A stretch of DNA of 64,000 bases from Theobroma cacao. Lineage: Eukaryota; Streptophyta; Magnoliopsida; Malvales; Malvaceae. The notes beneath the pieces were generated by a model. It did no database searches. It saw only the letters and a program-made list of their open reading frames with translations, and was not told where the DNA came from. Positions within the stretch are counted from its first letter, which is position 1. Every line of letters begins with the position of its first letter. Shown here piece after piece: positions 48,009-61,468 of the stretch. The translations under genes were made by a program, and so were the position numbers. The stretch lies in assembly GCF_000208745.1 (NCBI RefSeq), contig NC_030853.1, positions 19,590,894-19,654,893 on the forward strand. Reading direction: 5' to 3'.

Positions 48009-51005
48009 TTACACAATATTATAAATTTAAATCTTGCTAGCTTTAGATAATTTGGTTTAATGGTTTTTGGTTTGCCAAGTTCTATTCGGTTTTTTTTGAA
48101 ATATTAGTATGCATTTATTGTGTCAAATCAATTCTATTCCTAATCTTTTCTCTAGATATGTATGTGATTGGATATGCCTTTGCTCTTGATTTATATTTGC
48201 TTTATAATCTTCTTTTAACTCAAAATTTCAAATATTTATCATTCAAAAGCTCATTGAAACTAAGATTATATAAGTATTTATAACTAAACTAAAACCTTAA
48301 TAAAATGTAAAATATAGAATATAACCCTGACACCTAAATATTTGAAAATTAAATACAATATTAATTAATATAGTCTAAAACTAGCCTAAATATATGTAGA
48401 AATTGAAATCAAACTCATTACTTTTAAAATAAAACTAACATACTTCTATGCTTTATAAGCTTGGTTTGACGATGGAGAAGTACTTAAACAGAATTTTTTA
48501 AATTTTAACATCTTCAAAAAAGAAATGTATGTACTTAAAATAAAAAATATAGAAACATATATTGGATATAAGTTCAAATGGATTTGTAATTTGACCTTGA
48601 TTGTTTAGCTTATCAAAATTTTCAATCATGTTGCTATTAAGAAGTTTAATTTCTAATTGAAATGTTTTCTTTGTACCATCCACATGATTACATGAACAAT
48701 TATCATGAAAGTATCAACTTTTGTTTTAGCTATTTCTTCTCAACAACATGCTATCCTCTATGAGAATACTTCTAGATTCTTTCCACTTCATGTCTTTAAA
48801 ATGAGATTTTGTACCATATAATTCAATTCTGTTGCTAAAAATTCGAAACTCTTTAATATTTTGTTGAACAAGTAAGTAAGACATTTTTTTATTTATTTGT
48901 TCATTCCAAGATCATTGACTATATTTCCACACTAGTACTTGATTTATGTTATTACTCTATGGTCATACAAACATGAGATTGAGCTATTGTTCTCTTCAGC
49001 AACATATGCAGTTATTTATGGCTTGGTGCTAAGGCAAGCAGTTAGTATATCTGTAAAGTGCCCTAAGATTTTTCACCTTTTTTATTCATCTATTTTTATT
49101 TTTGCCTTTCCTTCTTTTATTTGCTTTTTTTTTTTTTACTACTCTCGTTAATTTTTTTTTGTGCAATTTGTTATTATTTTCATGATGTTTTCCTTTTTAG
49201 TAGCAATAAGTTTGTTGCAAACAAAATACATGCAATTTAAAGCTAAAAAATTTAACAACATAACTAAAAAAAGTAATTATTACTCATTCTAATAGATTTG
49301 ACGAACTTGACCTATTAGAGGTAAATCATTTAAAAAATAAATAATTGTTTGACGTTATATTGTAATTAACTTCCTACATAAATATATAAATAATTCTTAC
49401 CATCAGCCTATGTTTTTTACAATTTGTTAAGTTCACTAATGGTTTCTTCTATCAATGATAGTCCTTTTTTTATTGGAAAAAATAGTTTTGTTGTTAAGGG
49501 AAGAATTAGTTGACAGACAAAGGCACAAGAAAAATCAATCTCATGCTTGCAAGAAGATTCTCTATTTTAAAATAAGAAGATCTACAACCAACCATAGTTC
49601 ATCTAGATTCATTATCTTATGCAAATTGCAAGTCAACCTCTTCCTCCTTTAGCAATAAAAGCGATTTTTTTCAATCGAAATTTGGACCGTTCTTTGACAC
49701 CACAACCGTTGTTAAAATGATACAATTGGAAGAGAACGCAATATTAAATAAAATAAATTTTATAACTATTAAAGTATTGATTGTCATGATTATTAGTATA
49801 AAATTTGTTTCATGCATAATAAATGCTCAAATCTTACTAAAAGTAATTGTTTAGGAAATCAAAACGATACTTAACAAAGACATTGCTCCTGATGTCAAAG
49901 AACTAGAGATCAAATAATATTTTTGTTATCGAGTTGCCTTTTCATTTTTGAGTATCATATTTTGAAAAGAAAATATTTAATGATTGTTACATCTTAATTT
50001 ATCATTTTCTTATTAAAATCTATATTTACTACATATATTTTTTTATCATTTAATAGTACGATCAATAATTTGATCAACCTTACACAGCCAACTATTGCCT
50101 TCGGAGATTATGAAATTTCTATTAATAGTTGTTTTTATTTTCATTTTCTAAATTTTATATCATTCAAATCATATGTTTAAACTGTCTACATGTGCTTCTT
50201 CTTTGCAACTATTAAATATTAAGTAATGTTTCTCTTTGCTTTTTTTAATGCTAATGAAAGCTACACTATTCCAAAACTTATATTTGATTAACCATAATAA
50301 GAGATCATCGTTGACTTTAGTTAAAGCAGGAAACCTCTATTGCTTTTGATCAACTTGGATTATTGCCAGGTTTTCTCTTCCCTAGATGAAATCATCCAAA
50401 AGGGTTTTTTTTTGTTCATTTTCAGTGAATTTGGATTTATTTTCTCTGCCTTTGAAACTGTTTTTCTCTTTTCATGTTGTCTAAAACTGCTTACTTTACC
50501 AGTATATATATATAAAATGATTACAATATCATTTATTACTTTACACTGTAATTTTATACATAGGAACCTTTGTCGAAGATATCAACTTATTGTTGACATA
50601 TAACTTTTTGTTATATATTATGTATCATTTTCTTTCTCATAGTGTAGCCTGTAAACATAGTAAAAATCTCTCTTTGTTTTTTTGTTTTGCCACAACGTGA
50701 CACTTTTTAATCATATAAGTTTAAGTCTAAAAAGACTACTAAAACATTCATTTTTTATTTTATGATGTATAACTCAGTCAATATCATAACACGATCTCCA
50801 TCTGTTGTTAATTATATCGATTACTATTTTAATTGTTTACCCTTATAAACAATTTTTTTATATCATTTCATCATATTTGTGTATCATTTGAGAAAATTTC
50901 ATACAAACCTCTTATATAAAAATACATTTTTCTCTAATAAATTTTTTTCATCAATAAGTTAAAAAGTTTTACAAATCCCGTCACGTATCTCGGGCTACTT
51001 CCTAG

Positions 51006-51619
51006 TAAATGTAAAAGAAATGGGGTTTGGGCGATTTATTATATGTTACAAAACTAAAAAAATAAAAATGTACAACTTTGCTGACACGTAAACATAATTA
51101 TCATTATTATTATATTATCATATATTTATAATGAGCTACATGGCCACTGTAGCTGAGGGAGGGGCTGAGAAATGGACCTCTGTTCTTATTGGTTTCTTTT
51201 TACTGCTGGCTGGGTCGTTTGCCGGTTCAGACTATTTATTGGTTTCTTCTTATTGGTTTCTTTTTACATCTGTTCTTATTGCTCATATCTATTTATGAGT
51301 CCAAGGGACCTACACAGAATTTTAGATTTTTAAGGGTGTTTTTAAGATTAGAAGGAAAGAAGAATGGAAAAAGAGAAAAAAAAAATATAGACTTTGGGCT
51401 TTTTTATTATTATTATTATTTTGGTAATATATAATACCAACCATAAAACTGAACCTCAAATTAGATGACAAATTATGTCTTATTGTTTCAACTCGCCGAC
51501 CACCTAATAATAATAATAATAATTATTATTATTATTATTATTATTATTATCCTTTTTCCTATGTTTAGATTAATAATAATAAAATAAAACAAGAATAATC
51601 GTTCCTTTCGAAAGTAGGG
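51006..51619. other. Intergenic DNA, no gene seen
   Basis: Contains short direct repeats of TTATTGGTTTCTT (51188-51260) and the AAT/ATT microsatellite at 51504-51550. No gene recognised. Confidence 0.55.
51504..51550. repeat. Palindromic AAT/ATT microsatellite
   Basis: Runs of TAA repeats turn into ATT repeats, giving a self-complementary tract. Confidence 0.92.
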
Positions 51620-52640
51620 ATATGAGGCATATAGTTTGAATTATATGCAAAGGAGAACATGTCCTCTAATTGCTAAATAACAAAAGGTACTCTTGTTCGA
51701 TCAGTTATGGTGCTGCAACTGTGGGATCAGATATATAATTAATCATATTATTACAGGATGGTCATAGGTGAGGTAAGACAAAACAAGTCGAATAGAATAA
51801 TATCAATATGTTTCTCAGATCCTTTAAAAATTATCGTTAGAATTGTTTTCATATGTAGCTAATTAATGATGACTGTAATATATCTGAAAGCTACACTCTT
51901 TAGTTAAACAGAACATAATGTTAATGAGAGTACAATATGTTGAAACGTACTGCAGGATTTGTTGAGCCATGCCTTCCACCCACCTCCCTTTTCACTAATC
52001 ATCTCGGATCTTGCAACTGCTTTTGCAGAATGGGGTCGAAGCCGAAAGCCTGAAGGAGGCCTTGATGAGCATAAGATTTCAAGGCAACATGATCAATAAC
52101 AGCAGCAACAAGATCATCCTCATTCACCACCTGCGTGACCAACGACATTGTTATGGTAATCAAGAACCTGCTGTCCTTCACATTCTTGTTTCCATTTCCC
52201 TTCTTCTTTTGCACATTCCTCTTCATCACCTTTTCTTTCCTCCTTTTTGGTCTTTTCTTGGAAAAAGCATAACAAGATATTGAAAGATGAGATTCAAAGC
52301 AACAAGGGGACAACGCGTCAGATTCCCTGCGAGAAAAGAGAGGAAATGATATTAGTAACTGACATTCAAGTATACTTTCAAGAGTGATGGCAGTGGTGAA
52401 GAGAAGTAGGATTTACATAAAGGAGAAGAACACCAAGCACCAAAACAAATTTAGGGGTCTCTATTTTGTAATAGAAGACAATTATTTGTTTTTTGCTAAC
52501 TATTAATTTTAATTTATATGCTTGGTCCTAAATTTTGAGGTGTTTGGCTTTTTTGTACCTCTTCCAATTTTTTAATTTCGTTGGCCTTTTAGCTCTCCAA
52601 GTTAACTCAATTAATTGTGTCTTATTTTATTTTATTTTCG
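51620..52640. repeat. Direct duplicate of the DUF7054 gene segment
   Basis: Related to about 41060-42650 in the same orientation. Shared words include AAGGAGAACAT in the 3' flank, GATTTGTTGAGCCA in the C-terminal coding part, ATCATCCTCATTCACCA in the domain, ACAACGCGT in the leader, and TTTTGAGGTG in the upstream flank. The duplicate is shorter because of an internal deletion and small losses. Confidence 0.78.
51955..52313 (-). pseudogene. DUF7054 duplicate with internal deletion
   Basis: The N-terminal half is recognisable: MKRNVQKKKGNGNKNVKDSR, then RFLITITM, VNEDDLVAAVID and VALKSYAHQG. The LGSAGPLRF loop of the intact copy is lost or scrambled (MSLVTQV instead). After FGFDPIL the sequence jumps into C-terminal DNA (ARSEMISEKGGGWKAWLNKS) in another frame, so the open frame ends after QLQDPR. 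The jump removes about 450 bp that in the intact gene span the end of exon 1, the whole intron and the start of exon 2. The leader is partly kept, so transcription is possible, but a working protein is unlikely. Confidence 0.8.
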
Positions 52641-54274
52641 TAAGGGTTTTCTTAATATTTATTTATTTATTTATTAGTTTTTGATACTACTAAATAACTG
52701 AGAGTTTACCTTTAATTTTAGCATAATACTTGAAAAAGTCTATAAACTATTTAAGAAAATTTAAATAAATCTTTATTTTTCTATTACATTCAATAAAGTC
52801 TCTTTACTTCTATTTTGGATCAAATAGACTTTTATAATTAATGGTTTACTAATTTCTATTTGTCTAAAACGTTATCTGTCATTTCATACTCATGTAGCGC
52901 TAACATGACGTTGATATAGAAAAATAAAGATATCACGTAATCATTTCATCATATTAAATCGACATACTACATCACCATTTGTTATGACATATCAACATCA
53001 CATGACATAGAATAACAAATGTCATTTTAACTAACAACATTTAATCATACAGTTTATTTGGCTTAAAATAAAAATATAATAACTTCAATTAAACATAATA
53101 AAAAAATAACAATATATTTGAAGTTTTGTTGAATAATTTAAAAGCCCTTTTAAGCATCATGTTTTTAACTTTTAATATATCTGCACCTGTGTTAACTGTC
53201 AATGAACCATTTGAAAAAAATTATACGGGATACGATGATTTTGGATATAAAAAATTTTAAGTTCTTTCTCACTTCAGTTATATATTTTTAATTAATTGAT
53301 GCCTTTGATGTAGCAGTTCTACTGAGCTCTAGTTTTTTTTTTTCAGCATGGATAAAATTGAGTTAAATTAAAGCAAAGTCGGTTCAAATAATTAAACTTG
53401 GAGGTTAATATATCTGCAAAGCTTGTGCGAGCTCTTTGTTTAAAATAAAAAAAAAGGAAAATTGAGAACCATCCCTTAGCTTAACAAAGGGCCAGCTAAA
53501 TTTTTTAGGGTCACAAACAAATTAAAGGCTACTTTAATTTTTATGAGATTAATTATATTTACAAATAAAAATAAAAATTTAATATTTCACATTTAAAGGA
53601 TTCGAATTAATACCCCATCAACATTTCGCTTTCGTATAATAGAAATAACGGTGAAGGGGACAATGGAGTAAGTAAACAAGGCGTTGCGCACTCCAAGTAG
53701 GAAAGAGGCGTGAGAATTGTTTTTACACGTACGAATATTTTTAGGTTGCCAAATTGGAAAGCTTTGGCATATCTCCTTTGTATGTTCTTTGTGTTCCTTT
53801 TGAGGAGAGGAATTCACCAAATACATAAAATTAGAAGAAGAAAAACGGGGAAAGAGTGGAGGAATGAGCTCCATATCTATGGCTCGTAACCCAAATAAAT
53901 TGTGCTTTTTCTAATAGGATGCTTTCTTTTGATATTCCAAGACAAAGGTAGCGTTAGGTCAACACTAGCAAGGGAGAACCAGAGAGGTGGAAAAAGGAGT
54001 GGAAGGAAAATAGTGTTTCTTTGCTTTCTCCTTTCATTTGGTAAGAGAGAAATATGAGAGGATAAGAAAAATAAAAGAGTTTGACCTTTTCATTCCTCCT
54101 AATTTAATCCTTAAAACAATCTATTTTATTAAGCTGCTAGTTCAAAGCTATACAGTGGATACAAGTAGATAAGCTAGAAGAGATTAAGAGTAAAAGGAAC
54201 AAGCTCGTACTGGAAAACAATGCAATTGTCAGTTCTCTACATCTAGCATGACTCTATGGACCCAACAACTGTAG
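52641..54274. other. Intergenic DNA and 3' flank of the PTST1 gene
   Basis: AT-rich with TTTA repeats near 52660. Frames here are low complexity. The last 100-150 bp before the PTST1 stop are probably its 3' untranslated region. Confidence 0.55.
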
Positions 54275-57200
54275 CTACTCTACAATTAGCAAGTTGTTTT
54301 CCATTAATCCCTCACCAACAGTAGGGTATTCAGGTGACAGCTGCCATTCTCCATCCACCACGAACTTGATTTCATACCTTCATAACGTCAAACTAAAAGT
54401 TAGAAGAAGAAGTAACAGCGGTGCACTGAGTCCACAGAGTTTTACCTTCCAGGTCTGAGCAATAATGTGGTTGAGAACTTGGTAAAAGAACCAGTGTACT
54501 CTGGTGATAAGTGCTCCCCTTGACTCCACCCATCAAATGAGCCCATAACTTGTACACTCTACCAGCATTACAAACAAATAAAACTTTCTCAATGATTTAT
54601 GCATCACCCATCAGAATATGGGTTAAAAATATAAAGTTTCATTACAAAGGCTTTTTTAAACATGATAAGCATCATATGTTAAAAAGTCTAAATTAATTTT
54701 GTTCACCAAGCATGTATGATTGAAACATCCATCTCATAAAGTTCATCTCAAGAAAACAATAATAAAGGAGGCATTATAAAAACAGGTAACAATCAATCAA
54801 AACTAGGCAGCAGCCTTATTTACAAATATAATTCCATAAATATACCATTAAACCTTGAATGATAGAGTTCTATTTAGGTTAATTCTTTTTCTTTTATTAT
54901 TTTGGGTAAACTTCACCTACATTTCTTGTAGTTTCAACTTTTTTCACATGGTACCCTATGGTTTTTTTTTCCTAATAAGCATCATGTGAACATCCTTTTT
55001 CCCAATCAGTACCCTGTGAATAAATTCTGTTCCCAAAAGAGGTAAGCTGTTAATTTTGCCCACTAAAATTACCAAAATGCTCTCAATTCAAAGCTAGTCT
55101 ATTTCTTCATACTTAAGGGTATTTTTGTAATTTTCTGGGTAAAATTAACAGCCTAACCCCTTGCGAGAGCAGAAATTACCTACAGGATGCCAAATTGAGA
55201 AAAAAGATATCCACAGGGTGCTAATGAGGAAAAAGAAAATCACAAGGTACCACATAAGAAAAGTTGAAACCACAAGGGATATAGTTGGGGTTTATCCTAT
55301 TATGTTTAAGCATAGTATGCATTTCCTGATGCTAGGTTTTACTTTCAGGCAGGACTATTGGACAAATCAATTCCCAGTGAATGTGAGTTGAAGGAGTGAT
55401 CTAAATATGACTCTAGCCTTCGAAACTTCTGCATTAGCTAACTACTATCAGGACTCAACTCAAACAACTGCACTTTTCAACCTGAAACTTTGGTCATTTG
55501 AACAAACAGTAGCCTCTCTGCATGATTAATTAAGGAAAGAGATCAATTTTTTTAATAAAAATAAATTTTGCTACATCACTATGAAAGGAACAGACTACTG
55601 AGTTTCTAAATGTTCCTAATTATTTAAGATAAGGTAAAAAAAAACTTGTTTAACATTAGTGTATATGACAAAATAAGAACTCTAAACAACAATCTCAGAC
55701 CTGTGGTTCCACTAGGAGTTATTCTTATAAGGTTTTGCATGCTAATAAGGCACTCTTATTTATGTAACCAAGGGAGGCTCAGTTTTTTTGCAATGATGAT
55801 ATGCAAGAAAGACCTTTTCTTTTTATACCCCAGCATAAGAACCCAGATACCAACCCTTTGCTGTGTTACGATTTCTCTTACTCTCTATTAGTTTCCTTTC
55901 TCTTTCTTACAGTTAAAGTTTGGGGTTTAATTTCTTTGCATGTTTCTCTTACTCTTTTGATATCTTACTCTTTTCTAATAGCTTGTGGTTTTTGCAATAA
56001 TATCCAAGCACAATACCAAAATGGATGACATTTCAAATTTTTATTGGTAAAGAAAAATTTCTGGTAAATGAAGGCACATTTTTTTCCACTTACCTCTGCC
56101 ATGCCACACCAGAACAAGGGAATCTCCTTCGACCGTGCAGCATCTACATCCTTTATTTGTTCCTTCAATTTCTCATGTACAGCTATACACCAAAAAATAA
56201 TAAAAGAACTAAAAGTCTTTAGGAAATAGGAATAATTCATAGTGTCTCACAATCTTTAAAAAATTTACCAGCCAATTCTCTAAAACAGCAATGAGGAAAT
56301 TAAGTTTGTCCACTAACACAATGAAACCCAACTTCAATTGCATCATTGCCAAATTTGTCTAATTCATTTTTTCGCTGGGGAACAAGACTTGATTGAAATT
56401 ACCTTGAGCCCTGATCATTCGGGCATTTGTAAAAACATCAAAACTCAGATAAGAATGAAGAATTCTGTTGGTCGAAAATAACTCAGTGGAGAACCATTAC
56501 CTTCTAAGCGGGAATGAAGATGAGATTGAATGTATCTCCCATTGATTTTTCTTGAACCTTCTGGAATGCCAGCTTGAGATATTTCTTCTGCCAGTGAGAC
56601 TAATGCCTGTACATGAAAAACAACGGGCAATATTATTACAGAAGCTTTAACTTGATGCTTGGGTAGCATCCCAGCCCCAAAACTGGGGGCCTGAAAAGCT
56701 AATTTTACAAAACATAAAAGTTAGCTTCAGCTTGTCACCGAAAATATAGAAAAATAATTACAATCAGGCAAAAACAACACTGTTAACAGACAGGTCACCT
56801 CAATGTTGGAGCTGGTTCCAACAGGAGATTAGCAAGCATCAATAGAACCAACCATCTAAGAAGCCAAAATACCTTGGATTGAATTGGTTGGTTACTTCCC
56901 TTTCCTCCTCATGGTCAATGGTAAAAGCCTAATGTCAGGCTAACAACAATGATTCACAAGATCTGTACCAACAAATGTCAAACATGCTACGATGCCATAG
57001 GCGCTTAACAACAATCCACTGATATGCCAAAATTCATAAGGAATGTCTTAGACATTATGGACTACTGCATAAACTATATCCCACCTAACAAGCTACACCA
57101 AGTATAGATCAAAAACTTGTTGCAACTCTAAATGTTATTTTAGGAAATGTCAAAAGTAGGACTCTGACAATATTGCTGACATCTCCGGTCATGTTGTGAC

Positions 57201-60200
57201 AGAAAATTCAAACTTTTGTTTAAAGACTAAGGTTCATTTGCTGTATAAATTAATAGTTCAAAAAGAATACTTTGGGATGACTAGCATGCCCTTCTTCTCT
57301 GCCATCAATTTGATTTTCAGTTGAATAAACATATAATCGAACAGGCAAACCAATTACACCAGATTGTATCACACAAAACACATAAATGCCAGTTGAGCCA
57401 AACTGTCAAAAATGTTACAGGAGCCACATGAGAGGTGAGGCATGTTGGTCGCCTCAGATATATTGAAAAGGTTGTTTATCTCTTAATGCATAAAAATAAA
57501 TCAGAGGAATCCAATTAAAAGGGGCAAAACAAAGGAAAAAGGCACAGTTGGTCTACTAACAGATATATGAACCCCACTATCGGACACCAGAAGGACCAGA
57601 ATTACACCTAAGAAACATGATGGATAACATGCAACCTCTCTTACCAAGAAAAAGTAAAAGCAAAAGGTGATTTTTAATTTCGAGAATAGTTATATTTAAT
57701 TTTCTTATGCTTTTGATAAATGGCATGACCCCTGCTTAGGAGCAAGGATTAAGATTACAACCTAAAAGGAAAACAGTTGCACTATTTAAGAATGATATGT
57801 CTAGTGCTTTAGGTTCCCTCAGCTACAATAGGTTCATCAGAAAATTGTTACAATTTTAAGCAACAATAGATGTGCATCAGTATAGAACTTGACCTCATTG
57901 GCTGCATCACTGTCCCCAAGTGTAAAGATCATTAGATTTTTTTTTTTTTTCAGCAAAGAAAAATCCTTAGATGACTTCATTGGTTTGAACAATTCACTTA
58001 TTAAATTCATACATCTAACAGATTCAACGTCTGAACTAGGTTTATAGCCTTTCAATTTTACTGAGAAGCCTTTAGACCAAACAATTAAAGACATAATAAA
58101 TGAGCAAGTTTGCCTACATAAACACCAAAAATTTGACAGCATTATGGCAGAGCCCAGGGCAATTTGTTCTCCATATTACCAAAGGGGTTGTATGCAGAAA
58201 TACAGCTCAATCTAAAGCATCAAAACTGCAGCAAAAGAAAACCTTTTGCATGGAAAATTTTGCAAAGGGACAAATTTTCAAAGTCTGGCAAGCTTCATTT
58301 AGCGGGAAGTATACAAAAAACATTTCAGCCTCACCAGCACTAGCAAAAATGGCTCTTCTAAGGTCCAAAAGGAACCCTTTAACACATATTTATAGGACTA
58401 CAATCATAGACAGATAAGAAAAATTACCAAGCTTGGAACCAAAAAAGTTTATCTTTTAGGACACTTGGATTAATAACAAGTAGCATTGATTTCCTCACAC
58501 AAGGCAAGACGAAAAGTCTCAACATTTTCTTTCAGTGAGTTTGCTTTAATCAATCCACAATATGAGAAAAAGAAAATGTTTTCATAATGGAGAGAGAAAT
58601 TTTGATGATGCAACTGTAACTGAAGTGAATAGTAACCTGAATCTCCAGTTCCATGACTGCAAGTTCACTTTTGAAGTTAACTAGCGCATCCTCCTTGATA
58701 TGTAACTGTAGACAGCATAGATAAGTCACCTTGTGAGTTAAAGAGATTTTAGTTTGTCTCTGTTTACTATGCAAGTTGTTTTAAACTGGAAACCATTTTC
58801 AGTGTAAAAGCAATATCATGTAAATTATGAAATTTCTTAGCATATTCTCTTAGTTTGGAAAGACATAAACGTGCGTTGTAGAGTATGATAAACTCTATAC
58901 ATGAAGTGCTTTGGGCATCAAATTTTCTTTGCAAAATTTTTTCAGAACATTCTCAACTCAATGCCTCCACATTTACATTCAAATGAATATGACTGTCTTC
59001 AAGCCAGCAACATAAAAATTTAAAAATTAAAAGAGACAAAGATCTTCCCCAAAGAACAAACAAGTGACATCCCCGGTTTCCCTACCAGTTTTTCCTCCAA
59101 TCTGATGCCATCTTTGATACTTAACAATAGTTTCATCTCAGCTAACAGTTAAAAACGTTTTCACCATATAATGACATTGTTTCCAGTTTTGACAGTCTCT
59201 TTTCCTCTCTTACTGGGGTTCATTTGGCCAAAAAGTAGGAAATATTACATGACATGGTTATTTGAGTTTAATTCCATCAGAACATAGAAAATACATAAAT
59301 AAAATACATAAAAGATTGTTGAGGTATAGTCATGCCATTATAAAGAATTTCTGGTCATTAGTCATTACCACAGACATACAAGTGGACCAATTAAAGTATC
59401 TAAACTAAGAGACTTTATAAGTTTGGCAAAGGAAAAACTTGCCTAAATATGAGCACATACAAACCTGTCGTTTGAGGAACCGGTTTTGCTGATTAGCTTC
59501 ACTTAATTTTTTGGTGAGCTTTGTCCTCTCAGAGTCAGCCAGTAGAGATTTCAACTGTTGTAGACGGCATATAAATTAGCTTTAAACATTTAAGTAAAAA
59601 ATAAATAAGACTTTACATCCAAACATGATCGTACACAAACAAAATTCAGTCATCATTGAACTGGTGGGAATTGCTCATAATTTTCATTGCCATAATCAGC
59701 TAAAGCTGCACATCCCAGTTAACAAAATAACTGCTGGTCATGGGACTAAATCCAGCCCATCTTCAATTAAAATAAATTATAGAAACGTGCATGGTTAACA
59801 AAAGCCAATCATGAAATGTTTAAATGAAAATTTTCAGAAAAGCCAAAATATTTATACAACTCATGCTAACCAAAATTCCCCCTTTTAATTGTTATCTTAC
59901 TTAGAAAAGAAAAGCAACCTGCAAATTTTATTAATTAACCTAGATTAAAGATGAGAAATCTTACAACTAAAGACAATCCATCCTTAAATAAAAGTTAGCC
60001 ACAAGTTGATGTGGTGGTGACGGGTGTCCACAAAGGACATAGAACGAATTTGTCGAATTTTTAAGAATAGCCTCAACATTTTGTGGGAAAGATTGGGAAT
60101 TAAATTTTGGGCCCATTTTAGGATGTTGTACCATATGATTATTAGAAATCTTTATACCAGAATGAGTTATTTGCGATATCTGAATATGCCATCCCCAGAT

Positions 60201-61454
60201 ATTACATAGTAATAGTATTTCGGATACCCACATTGAATACCTCACACCGAATACACCTCCAAAGATTTCATAAAATCCTTATTAGGCTAAAATATCATCA
60301 TAGGAACTGAAAGGAAATTAGATTTAACGCTACATGCAACATGAAACCAGCTTTTTCTTGACTCTTGTAGACTTCAACAGGCACTGGCAACAGCATTTCC
60401 AATCATATGCTTTGTGAAAATGGATATTTTCTTATATGCAAATTTCAATCAGTACAACTTCAAGTCTACACTATGCAAAATTGAAGGCATTCCTATTTTT
60501 TCATCACAAATAGGCCCATATTTGGAATTTTTTAAAACCATTTCATTTACACCAAAGTTTAAGTTCAGGAGAGGTTTCCACCAGGAGGTGGACTGCCTCT
60601 GTATCAACAACAGCAGCATCTTATATTTTTCCTTGATTCCATTTTATTTTCTCCCTTCCTTTTTCGCTCAATAACTCTACCATCCAGAAAGCACGCTTTT
60701 TAAAATGGCTTCAATTTCAATAGTGTATTTTCTAATTATTATAAAACAAGAAAAAGTTAGCTCATGTAAGTTTACCTCGTCACTGCTGAGTGGTTTAGCA
60801 AAAAGCTGCTCTGGTGAATCCTCAGAAACAATCTCATCTTCATTTAAAGGATCTCCTGACTGTAGAGATGAGGATTCCTCCAAACCAACAGGCACAGAAT
60901 GTGTCTTCCAGACAATACAGCTCTTATTTTGCTTTCTAGCAGAATCTAAAGTTAACCTTCGATGACTTGTCCTCAACTTCCAGCCAGTCAAAATATAAGG
61001 AAGTCTGTGGGCATTTTCCGCATCTAACGCTCGGAGGTGTGATGAAAACCATGATATTTGTTTGTCAAGACAACACCTGAGAAAATCACAACAAAAAGCA
61101 AACATGACAATGAAAAGAGTCAACGGTAAAGATCAGGGGGAGAGAGACAGAGGAAGACGAAAAATAGTGATAATCTTGGCCAGTTCAACAGACTATTACA
61201 TTCTGGTTGTTAAGCAGCAAGCACATAACACGTCTCATTAAAAAGAGTGGGGAAACAGGCCTTGGTTGGTTAGAAATCAAAGAAAATATGTAATACCACT
61301 GGCACAGACTCAAAAGCACAGCACCAAGTACACCACTACCAATTATAATTAAAAAAAAATCAGCTTAATTAGCAAAGTTACTTTCAGAGAAAACATTTAT
61401 CCTCAGTACTGATATAATTATCAGGTAAGCCTACCTTGTCGTAGCAATCTCCAT
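54275..61454 (-). CDS. PTST1: PTST1 homologue: GBSS-targeting CBM48 protein
   Basis: Eight coding exons, all with GT-AG introns: 61454-61435, 61076-60776, 59554-59465, 58705-58637, 56606-56501, 56182-56094, 54558-54446, 54377-54275. They join in frame to 296 residues, near the usual 270-300. The start MEIATTRCC lies just inside exon 2. Residues 1 to about 60, rich in Arg/Ser/His, look like a plastid transit peptide. An acidic stretch leads to ELKSLLADSERTKLTKKLSE and a coiled coil (about 107-215, including LAVMELEIQALVSLAEEIS). A C-terminal CBM48 follows (about 215-296) with VMGSFDGWSQG, YEIKFVVDGEWQLSPEYP and the final ENNLLIVE. The Trp residues at about 236 and 274 are expected to contact glucan. 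In Arabidopsis PTST1 carries granule-bound starch synthase to starch granules, which is needed for amylose. No break is seen; the copy looks functional. Confidence 0.95.
54904..55299. mobile_element. MITE in a PTST1 intron
   Basis: A 396-bp foldback in the intron between 54558 and 56094. Left arm: GGGTAAACTTCACCTACATT, then GTAGTTTCAACTTTT and CATGGTACC. Right arm carries the inverses: GGTACCACATAAGAAAAGTT, then GAAACCACAAGGGATATAG and GGGGTTTATCC. The arms are about 170 bp. The flanks do not show a clear duplication. It is far enough from the splice sites not to disturb them. Confidence 0.78.
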
Positions 61455-61468
61455 GCCAAAGAATTGCC

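Larger units (their letters stand above)
46413..51005 (+). mobile_element. Probable non-autonomous Helitron
   Basis: The right end has the Helitron 3' signature: a CCCG...CGGG hairpin (CCCGTCACGTATCTCGGG, 50978-50995), a short spacer, then CTAG at 51002-51005 followed by T. The proposed left end starts TCAAAACTATAATAATTT at 46413 after an A, so the element sits between A and T as Helitrons do. The 3' end is well supported; the 5' end is a best guess. Inside, exon-like pieces follow acceptor-like tracts (TTTTGTGTAG and TTTTGCAG at 47231-47240, 47482-47490, 47641-47650, 47961-47967), but no Rep/helicase or RPA motif could be confirmed. From 48010 to 50970 only AT-rich DNA with short frames is seen. 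Confidence 0.6.

Noticed and set aside
47133..48050. Several overlapping plus-strand frames rich in Phe/Leu/Ile, like transmembrane segments
   Set aside because: T-rich DNA of the Helitron gives such frames by chance; no start context, conservation or domain is seen.
53593..53874. 93-residue minus-strand frame near PTST1
   Set aside because: No domain, no introns that extend it, and no similarity recognised; treated as chance.
60677..61123. Continuous 148-residue frame starting MTLFIVMFAF as the N terminus of PTST1
   Set aside because: The first residues lie in intron sequence before a good TTTTCTCAG acceptor at 61077; splicing from exon 2 gives a start in frame and a proper length.
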